A DNA stretch of 64,000 bases from an uncultured Paenibacillus sp. (GTDB taxonomy: Bacteria; Bacillota; Bacilli; Paenibacillales; Paenibacillaceae). Shown here piece after piece: positions 45,439-53,538 of the stretch (position 1 is the first letter of the stretch; each line of letters begins with the position of its first letter). A program made the translations under genes and the position numbers. Where the stretch lies: NCBI GenBank assembly GCA_937895345.1, contig CALAWP010000051.1, forward strand, positions 1 through 64,000. Reading direction: 5' to 3'. The notes beneath the pieces are model-generated. The model was not told the origin of the DNA and did no database searches. It saw nothing but the letters and a program-made list of their open reading frames with translations.

Positions 45439-45545
45439 AAAAAACCCTGCACGGACGGGAAACAAGTGACGCCGCATCCGGCATCTTTCGTTCCTCATCT
45501 CATGCAGGGCTTCATTGCCCGCACCCTGATCGACAGCATTGTCAA
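45439..45545 (-). promoter_or_regulatory. ANTAR-type two-hairpin antitermination leader
   Basis: On the minus strand hairpin P1 is TTGAC-AATGCT-GTCGA (45545-45530). Hairpin P2 is GTGCGGGC-AATGAA-GCCC-T-GCA(T) (45524-45502). Both hexaloops have A at position 1 and G at position 4, as known for ANTAR-protein RNA targets, and are five bases apart. The 3' arm of P2 (CCCTGCA, 45509-45503) also pairs with TGCAGGG (45451-45445) followed by six T, giving a terminator that excludes P2. An ANTAR regulator would stabilise P2 and let transcription enter the nitrate transporter gene. No ANTAR gene is present in this window. Confidence 0.78.
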
Positions 45546-45705
45546 CAGGGGGTTTCACTTTTGCGTAATATTACCTAACATAAATATTCGAGTTTGACTT
45601 GGTGTTATGGACCTCTGCGTTAGGATTATGTCTTTATTGTATTCATTTTCACGCCGAAATCAATACTTTTTTCTGGATTGGGGTGAAAAATGTTCGTAAA
45701 TGTCG

Positions 45706-45732
45706 CTTATGTGTTAATAAACATTACATAAG
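45706..45732. promoter_or_regulatory. Inverted repeat upstream of the nitrate transporter
   Basis: CTTATGT (45706-45712) and ACATAAG (45726-45732) are perfect arms 13 bp apart. It lies upstream of the likely transporter promoter (weak TAATAT on the minus strand at 45573-45568). It may bind an activator, which would fit the lack of a good -35. Confidence 0.35.
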
Positions 45733-45738
45733 TTGAGC

Positions 45739-45760
45739 GAAAAAAGGGGCATCGCCCCCA
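45739..45760 (-). terminator. Terminator of rlmN
   Basis: On the minus strand GGGGC-GAT-GCCCC is followed by TTTTTT. Confidence 0.85.
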
Positions 45761-45797
45761 CCTATAGTCGAACGCGCGACACGTCGCTGCTCGCCGA

Positions 45798-46877
45798 CTA
45801 ACCGGCAGCCGAATCCCCCGCCTTCATTTGCTTGCTTCTCAATTGACCGCAGGCGGCATCGATGTCCGTTCCGTGCTCCAGCCGGACGCTGCAGCTGATG
45901 CCTTGCTTTTTCAATACGTCGTAGAACGTCCGGATCGCATCCTGCTCGCTTCTCTGGTATTGGCTGTGCTCATCGACCGGATTGTACGGGATGAGGTTAA
46001 CGATAGCCAGACTGCTTCTATCCCGCAGCAGCTCCGCCAGCTCCAGCGCGTGCTCGGGCCGGTCGTTAACGTCCCGCAGCAAAATATATTCGATCGTCAC
46101 CCGGCGGCGCGTCTTGTCCAAATAATAATCGATCGCGTCCATCAGCTTGGCGATCGGGATGGCGCGGTTGATCTTCATAATGCGCGTCCGAAGCTCGTCG
46201 TTCGGCGCATGCAGCGACACCGCCAGATTGACGCCGAGGTCGCTGTCCGCAAACGTCTTGATCTTGCCGGCCAGGCCGCTGGTCGATACCGTCATATGGC
46301 GCGGTCCGATTGCCAGCCCCTTGTGATCCTTCACAATGCGGATAAAATCGGACATGTTGTCGTAGTTGTCGAACGGCTCGCCGATGCCCATCACGACGAT
46401 ATGGCTGACTCTTTCGTCCCGGCCCTCTCCGTCGAGATAACGCTGCACGTTCACGATCTGCTCGACGATTTCACCGGCGGACAGATCGCGGCTTTTGGCC
46501 AAAAGCCCGCTGGCGCAAAAGCTGCAGCCAATATTGCAGCCGACCTGGGTCGTTACGCACACCGAAAGACCGAACTTGTGGCGCATCAGCACCGTCTCGA
46601 TCAAGTTGCCGTCCCGCAGCCGGAATAAAAACTTTACTGTACCGTCGACCGACTGCTGCTTCGTATGCTCTTCCATCGTCCCGATAACAAAACGCTCTCC
46701 CAGCAGCTCGCGGCACGACTCGTGCAAGCCGTCCATCGCCTCGAACGACGATGCGCGGTTTCGGTAAAGCTGCTCCCATACCTGGGAGGCGCGGGACTTC
46801 TTCTGACCGTTATCCTCCAGCCAGGATGCCAAGATATCCTGCGTTAATCCGTATATGGACGGTTTGTTTGTACTCAT
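45798..46877 (-). CDS. rlmN: 23S rRNA (adenine-C2)-methyltransferase RlmN
   Basis: A 359-residue radical-SAM enzyme. The [4Fe-4S] cluster Cys are C114, C118 and C121 in CNIGCSFCASG. The methyl-carrying Cys is C343 in DIDAACGQLR. The region GIGEPFDNYDNM binds SAM. It methylates C2 of A2503 in 23S rRNA (and A37 in some tRNAs). Firmicutes normally keep rlmN beside rsmB and prpC; that context is missing here, so this may be the second, stand-alone paralogue common in Paenibacillaceae. The Cfr pattern is not met, because MGIGEP is used instead of MGMGEA. The ATG ribosome binding site is weak. Confidence 0.92.
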   Translation of the reverse strand: MSTNKPSIYGLTQDILASWLEDNGQKKSRASQVWEQLYRNRASSFEAMDGLHESCRELLGERFVIGTMEEHTKQQSVDGTVKFLFRLRDGNLIETVLMRHKFGLSVCVTTQVGCNIGCSFCASGLLAKSRDLSAGEIVEQIVNVQRYLDGEGRDERVSHIVVMGIGEPFDNYDNMSDFIRIVKDHKGLAIGPRHMTVSTSGLAGKIKTFADSDLGVNLAVSLHAPNDELRTRIMKINRAIPIAKLMDAIDYYLDKTRRRVTIEYILLRDVNDRPEHALELAELLRDRSSLAIVNLIPYNPVDEHSQYQRSEQDAIRTFYDVLKKQGISCSVRLEHGTDIDAACGQLRSKQMKAGDSAAG

Positions 46878-47011
46878 GGGGTTACGAACCTTCTTTCAAG
46901 CCTGTATGCTTGCTATTGTCCCAAAAATAACGGCCAAACACAAGGGCACCCGCCGCCGGCCGGAGCGATTATTGCGCCGCGATGCCAAGAAGCTGCCGGA
47001 TCGCAGTCCGA

Positions 47012-47389
47012 CTATTGGCCGCTTCCTCCGGAGGCGCTCTCCAGCTCAAGCCGCTGCGCTTTCGTCAAGCCTTTGACTACCAGCTCGTAGGAATGGCCGA
47101 TCATCCATTGCAGCTCCGAGTCCGGGACGGTCCCGTCGGCGGTAACCGTATTCCAATGTTTTTTGTTCAAATGATAGCCCGGCTTGACCGCCTCGTGCTC
47201 CATTCGAAGCAGCTCGGCCATATGGGGGTCGCACTTCAGCGAAATGTTGGCTATCCCGCCGTTCTCGCCGATCAGAGCGAACATCTTGCCGCCGACCTTC
47301 ACGACGAGCGGTTCCGGGCCGAACGGATAATCCTCCCGCGCCCCGGCGCAGGTCAGGCAATGCCGCGCAAGCTCCGCTTTGCTTCGCAT
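47012..47389 (-). CDS. MmcQ/YjbR family protein
   Basis: A 125-residue protein of the MmcQ/YjbR (DUF419) family, with the characteristic KVGGKMFALI, ISLKCDPHMAELL and HLNKKHWNTV. The fold resembles a double-wing DNA-binding module, but DNA binding is not proven. The start at 47389 has GGAG nine bases upstream. It lies between rlmN and a membrane protein, each with its own spacing, so it is probably separately expressed. Confidence 0.92.
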   Translation of the reverse strand: MRSKAELARHCLTCAGAREDYPFGPEPLVVKVGGKMFALIGENGGIANISLKCDPHMAELLRMEHEAVKPGYHLNKKHWNTVTADGTVPDSELQWMIGHSYELVVKGLTKAQRLELESASGGSGQ

Positions 47390-47433
47390 AAATTCACGCT
47401 CCTTGAGAGAAAATCATTACCCTAGTCCGGTAA

Positions 47434-47484
47434 ATAAAAACAGACCGCCCGCACCGCCATATCGCAATAGGCGCGGACAGTCCG
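47434..47484 (-). terminator. Probable terminator of the Bax inhibitor-1 family gene
   Basis: On the minus strand an imperfect GC-rich stem (CCGCGCC ... GGCGGTGCGG) is followed by TTTTTATTT. Confidence 0.5.
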
Positions 47485-47499
47485 ACGTTGCAGTCGCAA

Positions 47500-48240
47500 T
47501 TAGTCGCGGCTCGCCAGCTTCGCCAGCAAACGCAAGATTTCGATATACAGCCATACGAGCGTCACCATCAGCCCGAAGGCGCCGTACCACTCCATATATT
47601 TGGGAGCGCCTTGCTCCGAGCCTTGCTCGATGAAGTCGAAGTCCAGCACCAGATTCAGCGCGGCGATCGCCACAATGGCCAGGGAGATCAGAATGCCGAT
47701 CCAGCTGTTGGAGTGGAGATAAGGTACCTCCAGACCGAAGAAGCCCAGCACGAAACTGGCGAGATAGACGAGCGCAATGCCTGCCGTCGCCGCGAAGACG
47801 CCGAGCCTGAAGTTGCGGGTAGCCTTGATCAGCTTCGTCTTATAGGCGATCAACAGCGCCAAAAATACGCAAGTCGTCAGCAGTGCCGCTTGCAGCGTAA
47901 TGCCGTCGTACAACGATTCGTAGCGGGCGGACAAAGCGCCCAGGAACAAGCCTTCGCAAGCCGCATAGACCGGCACGAGAAACGGAGCCGTCTTCGGCAC
48001 GAAGCTGACAATAAGCGCCAGCACGAAGCCTGCGATCGCTCCCCCGATAGCGTAACCCATAATGCCGGAAGGGTTCGAATCGTACGAGGACCACGCCCAG
48101 AAAGCGCCGCCAAGCAAAATCGCCAGCGTAATAAACGCTTTGTTGACCGTTCCTTCCAGCGTCATGACGTTCTGGGAGGAATGGCCCGTTCTTTCAAACG
48201 TATTGTCTCTTAATGTTGGATTGCCGCTGCGTCCTATCAA
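47500..48240 (-). CDS. Bax inhibitor-1/YccA family membrane protein
   Basis: A 246-residue membrane protein with seven predicted helices and a hydrophilic N-terminus (GRSGNPTLRDNTFER), typical of the longer YccA-like BaxI_1 group. Conserved pieces are NKAFITLAILL, YDGITLQAALLT and LVLDFDFIEQG. The acidic DFDFIE near the end resembles the pH/Ca2+-sensing Asp pair of BsYetJ-like channels; that role is inferred. The TTG start is supported by the strong AGAGGTGATC upstream. It is divergent from the siderophore operon. Confidence 0.9.
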   Translation of the reverse strand: MIGRSGNPTLRDNTFERTGHSSQNVMTLEGTVNKAFITLAILLGGAFWAWSSYDSNPSGIMGYAIGGAIAGFVLALIVSFVPKTAPFLVPVYAACEGLFLGALSARYESLYDGITLQAALLTTCVFLALLIAYKTKLIKATRNFRLGVFAATAGIALVYLASFVLGFFGLEVPYLHSNSWIGILISLAIVAIAALNLVLDFDFIEQGSEQGAPKYMEWYGAFGLMVTLVWLYIEILRLLAKLASRD

Positions 48241-48357
48241 GCAATGATCACCTCTACTGTTAAATTATACCCATTCTATCATATTGTCTTTCACTTATCA
48301 TTATAACCTGTAGAAAAGAATAGGCGGAAGAGCCTTCGTACGGTTAGCAAAAAACTG

Positions 48358-48386
48358 TTGACAACATAGGCTTCGGCATTTAAAAT
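48358..48386 (+). promoter_or_regulatory. SigA-type promoter of the siderophore operon
   Basis: TTGACA (48358-48363), a 17-bp spacer and TAAAAT (48381-48386). Confidence 0.75.
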
Positions 48387-48402
48387 TTGCAAGTGATGAT
48401 CC

Positions 48403-48417
48403 TGAGAATCATTTTCA
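48403..48417 (+). promoter_or_regulatory. Fur box
   Basis: TGAGAATCATTTTCA matches 13 of 15 positions of the 7-1-7 Fur consensus and lies just downstream of the -10. Iron-loaded Fur would block transcription. Confidence 0.85.
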
Positions 48418-48467
48418 ATTGAATGAACGCTTATAAGAGCGATACATTAAAGGAGAGAACTGCGAAG

Positions 48468-49436
48468 ATGAAAAAACTGCTTATTCCTGTCCTGCTGATC
48501 ATGGCGCTCGCCCTGGCGGCTTGCGGCACTAACGCCGGCAACGGCAATCCTTCGGGCGGCCAGGCGAATGAAGGCTCCGGCGGTGCGGCAAACGGCAGCG
48601 CCGGCGGCGGTGCGGCTTCCGGCGTTATCGTCGTCTACGAATCCGAGAACGGCCCGGTCGAGGTGCCGGCCGACCCTCAGCGCGTCATCGTGCTCAGCTC
48701 GTTTGCGGGCAACGTCATGCAGTTGGGCGTCAATCTGGTCGGCGTCGATTCCTGGTCCAAAATGAACCCGCGTTTCGACGACAAGCTGAAGGACGTCGCC
48801 GAAGTGTCGGACGAAAGCCTCGAAACGATTATCGAGCTGGAGCCGGATCTCATTATCGGCCTGTCCAGCATCAAGAACGTCGACAAGCTGAAGGATATTG
48901 CGCCGACCGTTACGTTTACTTACGGCAAAGTGGATTACTTGACGCAGCATATCGAGATCGGCAAGCTTCTGAACAAGGAACAGGAAGCCAGAGCTTGGGT
49001 AGACGACTTCAAGCAACGAGCGCAGCAAGCGGGCGAAGACATTAAAGCGAAGCTGGGCGAGGACATGACGATCTCGGTAATCGAGAGCTGGGATAAGCAG
49101 CTGTACGTCTACGGCGACAACTGGGGCCGCGGCACGGAAATCTTGTATCAGGAAATGAAGCTGGGCATGCCGCAAGCCGTCAAGGACTCGGCGCTGAAAG
49201 CCGGCTGGCATGCCTTGTCTCTGGAAATGCTGCCGGACTTTGCGGGCGACTATATGGTCATCAGCAAGCTGAACGGCGGCGACAACTCCTTCCAGGAGAC
49301 CGACACATACAAAAATATTCCGGCCGTCCAAAACGGCCGGGTCATCGAAGTAAACGGCAACGAATTTTATTTCAACGATCCGCTGACGCTGGAGCTTCAG
49401 CTGGAAACGTTCAAACAAGCTTTGCTGGGCGAATAA
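48468..49436 (+). CDS. Iron-siderophore ABC transporter substrate-binding lipoprotein
   Basis: A 322-residue lipoprotein with lipobox LAAC (Cys at about residue 19), a Gly/Ser/Asn-rich linker and a FhuD/FecB-type binding domain (RVIVLSSFAGNVMQLGV, LEPDLIIGLSS). It captures ferric siderophore for the FecCD permeases downstream. The ATG at 48468 (MKKLLIPVLL) replaces the longer reading that lacks a signal peptide. GGAG lies upstream. Regulation by iron through the Fur box is expected. The lack of an ATPase in the operon is the pattern of B. subtilis yfiYZ-yfhA, which borrows YusV. Confidence 0.93.
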   Translation: MKKLLIPVLLIMALALAACGTNAGNGNPSGGQANEGSGGAANGSAGGGAASGVIVVYESENGPVEVPADPQRVIVLSSFAGNVMQLGVNLVGVDSWSKMNPRFDDKLKDVAEVSDESLETIIELEPDLIIGLSSIKNVDKLKDIAPTVTFTYGKVDYLTQHIEIGKLLNKEQEARAWVDDFKQRAQQAGEDIKAKLGEDMTISVIESWDKQLYVYGDNWGRGTEILYQEMKLGMPQAVKDSALKAGWHALSLEMLPDFAGDYMVISKLNGGDNSFQETDTYKNIPAVQNGRVIEVNGNEFYFNDPLTLELQLETFKQALLGE

Positions 49437-49456
49437 AAAAGGAATGAGGATAGCCA

Positions 49457-50464
49457 ATGATCAAAACGTTGCGCCGCCTCCCGTTCGGCCTTAAGCTTGC
49501 CGGCAGCTTGATTGTGTGCGCCGTTCTGTTCGTCGTGTCCCTGGTGCTGGGAGCGAGAGGAACGACGCTGCTCGATGTGTGGCTGGCTGTCGCCTCCGAT
49601 GCCGTCAACAATGAAATTCTCGCCATCCGCGAGCTGCGCTTGCCGCGCGAGACCGGCGCCGCCGTCGTCGGCGCGGCGCTTGGCGTTGCCGGCGCCGTCA
49701 TGCAGGGCGTGACCCGCAATCCGCTGGCCGATCCCGGCTTGATCGGACTGAGCGCGGGAGCGAACGCCGGCCTCGCCGTCGCGATCGCCTTCATACCTGG
49801 CTTGAACTATATCGGCATTATGGCGGCCTGCTTTATGGGAGCGGCCGCCGGCGCCAGCCTGGTCATCATTTTGAGCTCGGCCCGCAAGGGAAGCCTGTCC
49901 CCGCTTCGCATCGTGCTTGCCGGAGCGGCCGTTTCCGCTTTCTTGACCGCCGTGACGGAAGGCATCGGCATTCTGTTCAATATATCGAAGTCCGTAAATA
50001 TGTGGACCGCCGGCGGTTTAATGGGGACGACATGGAAGCAGCTGCTGTACATAACCCCCGTCATTGCGGCCGGCATTCTGGTCGCCGTCCTGTTGTCCAG
50101 GCAGCTGACCATTCTGAGCTTGAGCGAGGAAGTCGCCGTCGGGTTGGGGCAAAAGCTTGTCCGGATCAAAGCCGTTCTGTTCGTCGTCGTCATCTTTCTG
50201 ACGGGCGCCGCCGTCGCGCTGGTGGGCAACATGGCGTTCATAGGGCTGATGATTCCGCATATGGTGCGCAGCTTCGCAGGCACGGATTACCGGTTCATCC
50301 TGCCGCTGTCGGCCGTATCCGGAGCAGCCTTCATGCTGCTGGCCGATACGCTCGGCCGCACGATCAACGCGCCGTACGAGACGCCGGTAGCCGCCATCGT
50401 CGCCATCATCGGCTTGCCGTTCTTCCTGCTGGTCGTTCATAAAGGAGGCAAGACGATCTCATGA
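49457..50464 (+). CDS. FecCD-family iron-siderophore permease
   Basis: A 335-residue permease with about ten helices of the BtuC/FecCD fold. Typical motifs are RLPRETGAAVVGAALGVAGA, RNPLADPGLIGLSAGA and GNMAFIGLMIPHMVR. It forms a heterodimer with the next gene product. GAGG precedes the ATG by seven bases. It follows the binding-protein gene by 20 bases and overlaps the next gene (ATGA). Confidence 0.94.
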   Translation: MIKTLRRLPFGLKLAGSLIVCAVLFVVSLVLGARGTTLLDVWLAVASDAVNNEILAIRELRLPRETGAAVVGAALGVAGAVMQGVTRNPLADPGLIGLSAGANAGLAVAIAFIPGLNYIGIMAACFMGAAAGASLVIILSSARKGSLSPLRIVLAGAAVSAFLTAVTEGIGILFNISKSVNMWTAGGLMGTTWKQLLYITPVIAAGILVAVLLSRQLTILSLSEEVAVGLGQKLVRIKAVLFVVVIFLTGAAVALVGNMAFIGLMIPHMVRSFAGTDYRFILPLSAVSGAAFMLLADTLGRTINAPYETPVAAIVAIIGLPFFLLVVHKGGKTIS

Positions 50465-51471
50465 TCCAACGTTCCTTGATTCGCAAACAGCTGACGATCG
50501 TGTTCACCGTGCTCATTTTGACGATAATCACGATCATGATCGGCCTCGGCCTCGGGAAGGCGTCCCTATCGTTCGACAGACTCCTGCCCGTCCTGTTGGG
50601 AGACGGCTCGGCCAAGGAAAATATGGTGCTGTTCTCCATCCGGATGCCTCGCATCGCCATCGTGCTGCTGGCCGGCATGGCGCTTGCGCTCTCGGGCTCC
50701 ATCTTGCAGGGCATTACGCGCAACGATCTCGCCGACCCCGGCATCATCGGCATCAATTCCGGCGCAGGCGTCGCCATCGCGGCCTTTTTTCTGTTTTATC
50801 CGATCGAACCGGGCTCCTTCGTCTATATGCTTCCACTCGCGGCCTTTATCGGCGCCGTAGCGACGGCGGGCTTGATCTATTTGTTTTCCTTCCGCCGCCA
50901 GGAAGGGTTGAATCCGATTCGGCTGGTGCTGATCGGCGTCGGCTTCTCGATGGCGCTGTCCGGATTGATGATCATCATCATTTCGTCGGCGGATCGCGCC
51001 AAGGTTGAATTTATCGCGAAGTGGATCGCCGGCAACGTCTGGGGCACAGACTGGGAATTCGTCTGGGCGTTGTTGCCTTGGCTCGTCGTTCTCATTCCTT
51101 ATACACTTTACAAAGCGATCCGGCTGAATTTGCTCGGCCTCAGCGAACAGGTCGCCATCGGCGTCGGGCTGCCCGTGGAGCGCGAACGCGTCAAGCTGCT
51201 GCTGGCCGCCGTCGCGCTGGCCGCCGCAGCCGTCTCCGTAACGGGCGGCATCGCCTTTATCGGACTGATGGCGCCGCATATCGCCAAGGCGCTTGTCGGG
51301 CCGCGCAATCAGCTGTTCCTCCCGATCGCGATCCTGATCGGCGGCTGGCTGCTGCTGGCCGCGGACACGTTGGGACGCAATCTGGTCAATCCGGACGGTT
51401 TGCCCGCCGGCATCGTCGTTTCGCTGATTGGCGTGCCGTATTTCGCTTATTTGCTGCTGAAGAAGCCGTGA
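50461..51471 (+). CDS. FecCD-family iron-siderophore permease
   Basis: A 336-residue FecCD permease, partner of the preceding one, with MPRIAIVLLAGMALALSGSI, RNDLADPGIIGINSGA and GGIAFIGLMAPHIAKAL. Its start overlaps the upstream stop by four bases. There is no downstream ATPase; a shared, distant ATPase is required. The terminator follows about 130 bases later. Confidence 0.94.
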   Translation: MIQRSLIRKQLTIVFTVLILTIITIMIGLGLGKASLSFDRLLPVLLGDGSAKENMVLFSIRMPRIAIVLLAGMALALSGSILQGITRNDLADPGIIGINSGAGVAIAAFFLFYPIEPGSFVYMLPLAAFIGAVATAGLIYLFSFRRQEGLNPIRLVLIGVGFSMALSGLMIIIISSADRAKVEFIAKWIAGNVWGTDWEFVWALLPWLVVLIPYTLYKAIRLNLLGLSEQVAIGVGLPVERERVKLLLAAVALAAAAVSVTGGIAFIGLMAPHIAKALVGPRNQLFLPIAILIGGWLLLAADTLGRNLVNPDGLPAGIVVSLIGVPYFAYLLLKKP

Positions 51472-51602
51472 CGGCGAAAGCGCAAGGACGATCGCTTCGC
51501 CGTGCCGCGCTGGCGTGGTCCCTAACGAGGACGCCCCCAGTGCCGACCGTGCCTCTTCGGCGGAATTAAGCTATTCGCAGCCGCATCCATACGCTGTTAA
51601 CG

Positions 51603-51636
51603 GCAAAAGACCGGATGACCCCGGTCTTTTGCGTTT
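51603..51636 (+). terminator. Terminator of the siderophore operon
   Basis: CAAAAGACCGG pairs with CCGGTCTTTTG and is followed by CGTTTG. The stem is nearly symmetrical and may also help the convergent ArsR operon. Confidence 0.7.
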
Positions 51637-51708
51637 GTCGACACTATAATGCCTGCATATCCTTTCCAATCGCAAATAGGCCCGCAAACTTATACCATAG
51701 AACGAAGA

Positions 51709-52044
51709 TTAATCCTGAGACGGTTCCTCCATCTCCAATTGCCGCTTCAGCGCCGCGAGCTTGTTGTCCCAGAACATATCGAAATAAGAGAGCCAGTCTT
51801 TCAGCTCCAGAAGCGCATCCGGCTGCAGCCGATAGCGGGTTTCGCGTCCGGCCTTCACGGAGGCGACGACTCCGGCTTCCCGAAGAATGCGCAGATGCTT
51901 GGACACAGCCGTGCGGCTGATCGCAAACTGGTCGCTGATCACCGTTACCGGCATCTCCTTCCCCGCCAGCAGCTGCATAATGCGGCGGCGCGTAGGATCG
52001 GCCACCGCCTGATACACGTCGTATTGTTGCGGCGCCGCTCCCAT
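51709..52044 (-). CDS. ArsR family transcriptional regulator
   Basis: A 111-residue winged-helix repressor: VADPTRRRIMQLLAG, then the recognition helix AISRTAVSKHLRILREAG and wing ETRYRLQPDALLEL. No Cys metal site is present, so it probably senses something other than metal. It overlaps the upstream SRPBCC gene (TGATG), a common pair in Firmicutes. Two 16-bp palindromes in the promoter of the pair are likely its operators. Confidence 0.92.
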   Translation of the reverse strand: MGAAPQQYDVYQAVADPTRRRIMQLLAGKEMPVTVISDQFAISRTAVSKHLRILREAGVVASVKAGRETRYRLQPDALLELKDWLSYFDMFWDNKLAALKRQLEMEEPSQD

Positions 52045-52463
52045 CAGCTTTCCACCGCTTCGCGCAGCTTGATGCCGACAATATTGTCCCAGCCTCCGTT
52101 CATGCGATCCCGGATGACGGCAGGATGCTGGCCCGAGGCCGGCACGACGTCGCCCATCTCGTTCCAGCCCGAATGGGTAAGCTTGAACGCGGTTTTCCCG
52201 CCTCCCAGGTCCTCCAGCTCAAACGTGACGATCCAGCCGTCTTCCCCCCAGGAGAAGGTCAGGCGGCGCGGCGGCTCAAGCTCCAGCACCTTGCACGGCG
52301 TATCGCCGTACGGCGTTTTCAACGTAAACGTATGATGGAGTTCCCGCTTGAAATCGTTCGGCATAAACCACGAAGCGATTCCTTCCGCTGTCGTCACCGT
52401 CTCCCATACTTTCTCGATCGATGCTTGAAACTCGGCTTTTTTGACAATATCTTGAATGGACAA
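52044..52463 (-). CDS. SRPBCC/AHSA1-like domain protein
   Basis: A 139-residue START/Bet v1-fold protein (AHSA1, activator of Hsp90 ATPase homologue): KAEFQASIEKVWETVTTAEGIASWF and WDNIVGIKLREAV. It should form a hydrophobic pocket, with ligand unknown. The start is taken as TTG at 52463 because GGGGAG lies eight bases upstream; TTG 52469 and GTG 52472 are possible but too close. It is the first gene of the pair with ArsR. Confidence 0.88.
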   Translation of the reverse strand: MSIQDIVKKAEFQASIEKVWETVTTAEGIASWFMPNDFKRELHHTFTLKTPYGDTPCKVLELEPPRRLTFSWGEDGWIVTFELEDLGGGKTAFKLTHSGWNEMGDVVPASGQHPAVIRDRMNGGWDNIVGIKLREAVES

Positions 52464-52550
52464 CTTCAACACTCCCCGTCATGTCGTGAATACCCTTGCT
52501 GAATGAAGCGTCAATCGTCAGGCTGTCCTTGACGACTTCGCTCTATACAT

Positions 52551-52605
52551 GAAACCAAAAGGTTTCGCTTTTGCGATTATATGACACCTGAAGGTTTCGC
52601 GTCAA
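52551..52605 (-). promoter_or_regulatory. Promoter and dual ArsR operators of the SRPBCC-arsR pair
   Basis: On the minus strand TTGACG (52605-52600) and TATAAT (52581-52576) are 18 bp apart. The palindrome GACACCTGAAGGTTTC (52583-52598) fills the spacer, and GAAACCAAAAGGTTTC (52551-52566) lies downstream of the -10. The centres are 32 bp apart, three helical turns. Confidence 0.82.
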
Positions 52606-52725
52606 GCCGCTCACCTCCACGGTCTGGACCAACAGCGGAGCGCGGACTGGACTCGAGGCCCGGGAATCCGCACCCTGCATCGTGTAAACTATAGAATGAA
52701 AGATACGATTTGGAGGAAGCTGCGA

Positions 52726-53502
52726 ATGGACGTTGAAACGATCCGTTATATCGAGGAAACGAGAAGGCGCCTGGCGAAGTGGGAACGGGAGCTCCTGAAG
52801 CCGCCGGGCATGTTTCAGAACATGTCCGGGGCGGTTCAAGCGAGAATTAACCGGATCATTCCCGAGAAGGTGCATGAGACGATCACTTCGACCGTCAAAG
52901 GCATCGTGCATACCGCTCTCTTCACCGCGGAATATACGCCGAGGCACGAACCGGCCAATGGAATGACGTTAAGGGACAGCGATGAAAGAGGCGAGGAGCT
53001 GCGGTCGTTTTACAAAAAGCTGGCTTCCGCCGAAGGAGCCGGGACGGGGGCCGGCGGCCTGCTGCTCGGCCTCGCCGACTTTCCGATTCTGATCGGCATC
53101 AAGATGAAATTTCTGTTCGAGCTTGCGCATGCTTACGGGTATTCCACAAAGGACATGCGCGAGCGGCTGTTTATTTTGCATGTGTTTCAGTTGGCCTTCT
53201 CGGCTCCGGACAAGAAGGCTGCGCTGCTTCGCACCGTCAAGCACTGGGAGGAAGAAATGGCACGCCTCCCTTCCGGACCGATGCTTGCCGATCAAGTGGA
53301 TTGGAGAGAGCTGCAGCAACAATACCGGGATACGATCGATTTTCGCAAAATGCTTCAGCTCATCCCCGGCATCGGCGCCGTCGTCGGCGCCTGGGCCAAT
53401 TACAACCTGCTGGACGAATTGGGCGAGACGGGCATGAATGCCTACCGGATCAGACGGCTGGGCGGCAGCACGTCCGATTATGGGGAGCCGCCCTATTATT
53501 GA
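52726..53502 (+). CDS. EcsC family protein
   Basis: A 258-residue EcsC-domain protein with the family core TKDMRERLFILHVFQLAF, glycine-rich GTGAGGLLLGLADFPILIG and C-terminal LIPGIGAVVGAWANYNLLDE. One or two hydrophobic stretches may sit in the membrane. EcsC-like proteins have an uncertain role. The ATG at 52726 is used because GGAGG lies nine bases upstream; the ATG at 52696 has none. It is monocistronic. Confidence 0.9.
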   Translation: MDVETIRYIEETRRRLAKWERELLKPPGMFQNMSGAVQARINRIIPEKVHETITSTVKGIVHTALFTAEYTPRHEPANGMTLRDSDERGEELRSFYKKLASAEGAGTGAGGLLLGLADFPILIGIKMKFLFELAHAYGYSTKDMRERLFILHVFQLAFSAPDKKAALLRTVKHWEEEMARLPSGPMLADQVDWRELQQQYRDTIDFRKMLQLIPGIGAVVGAWANYNLLDELGETGMNAYRIRRLGGSTSDYGEPPYY

Positions 53503-53538
53503 GCGCCGGCGCGGTTGCCGCTGCAGGCTCGCGGTCCG

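Noticed and set aside
45798..46877. RlmN as a Cfr-type resistance methyltransferase
   Set aside because: Residues around the active site follow RlmN (MGIGEP, DIDAACGQLR with RlmN spacing) rather than Cfr, and no resistance context is present.
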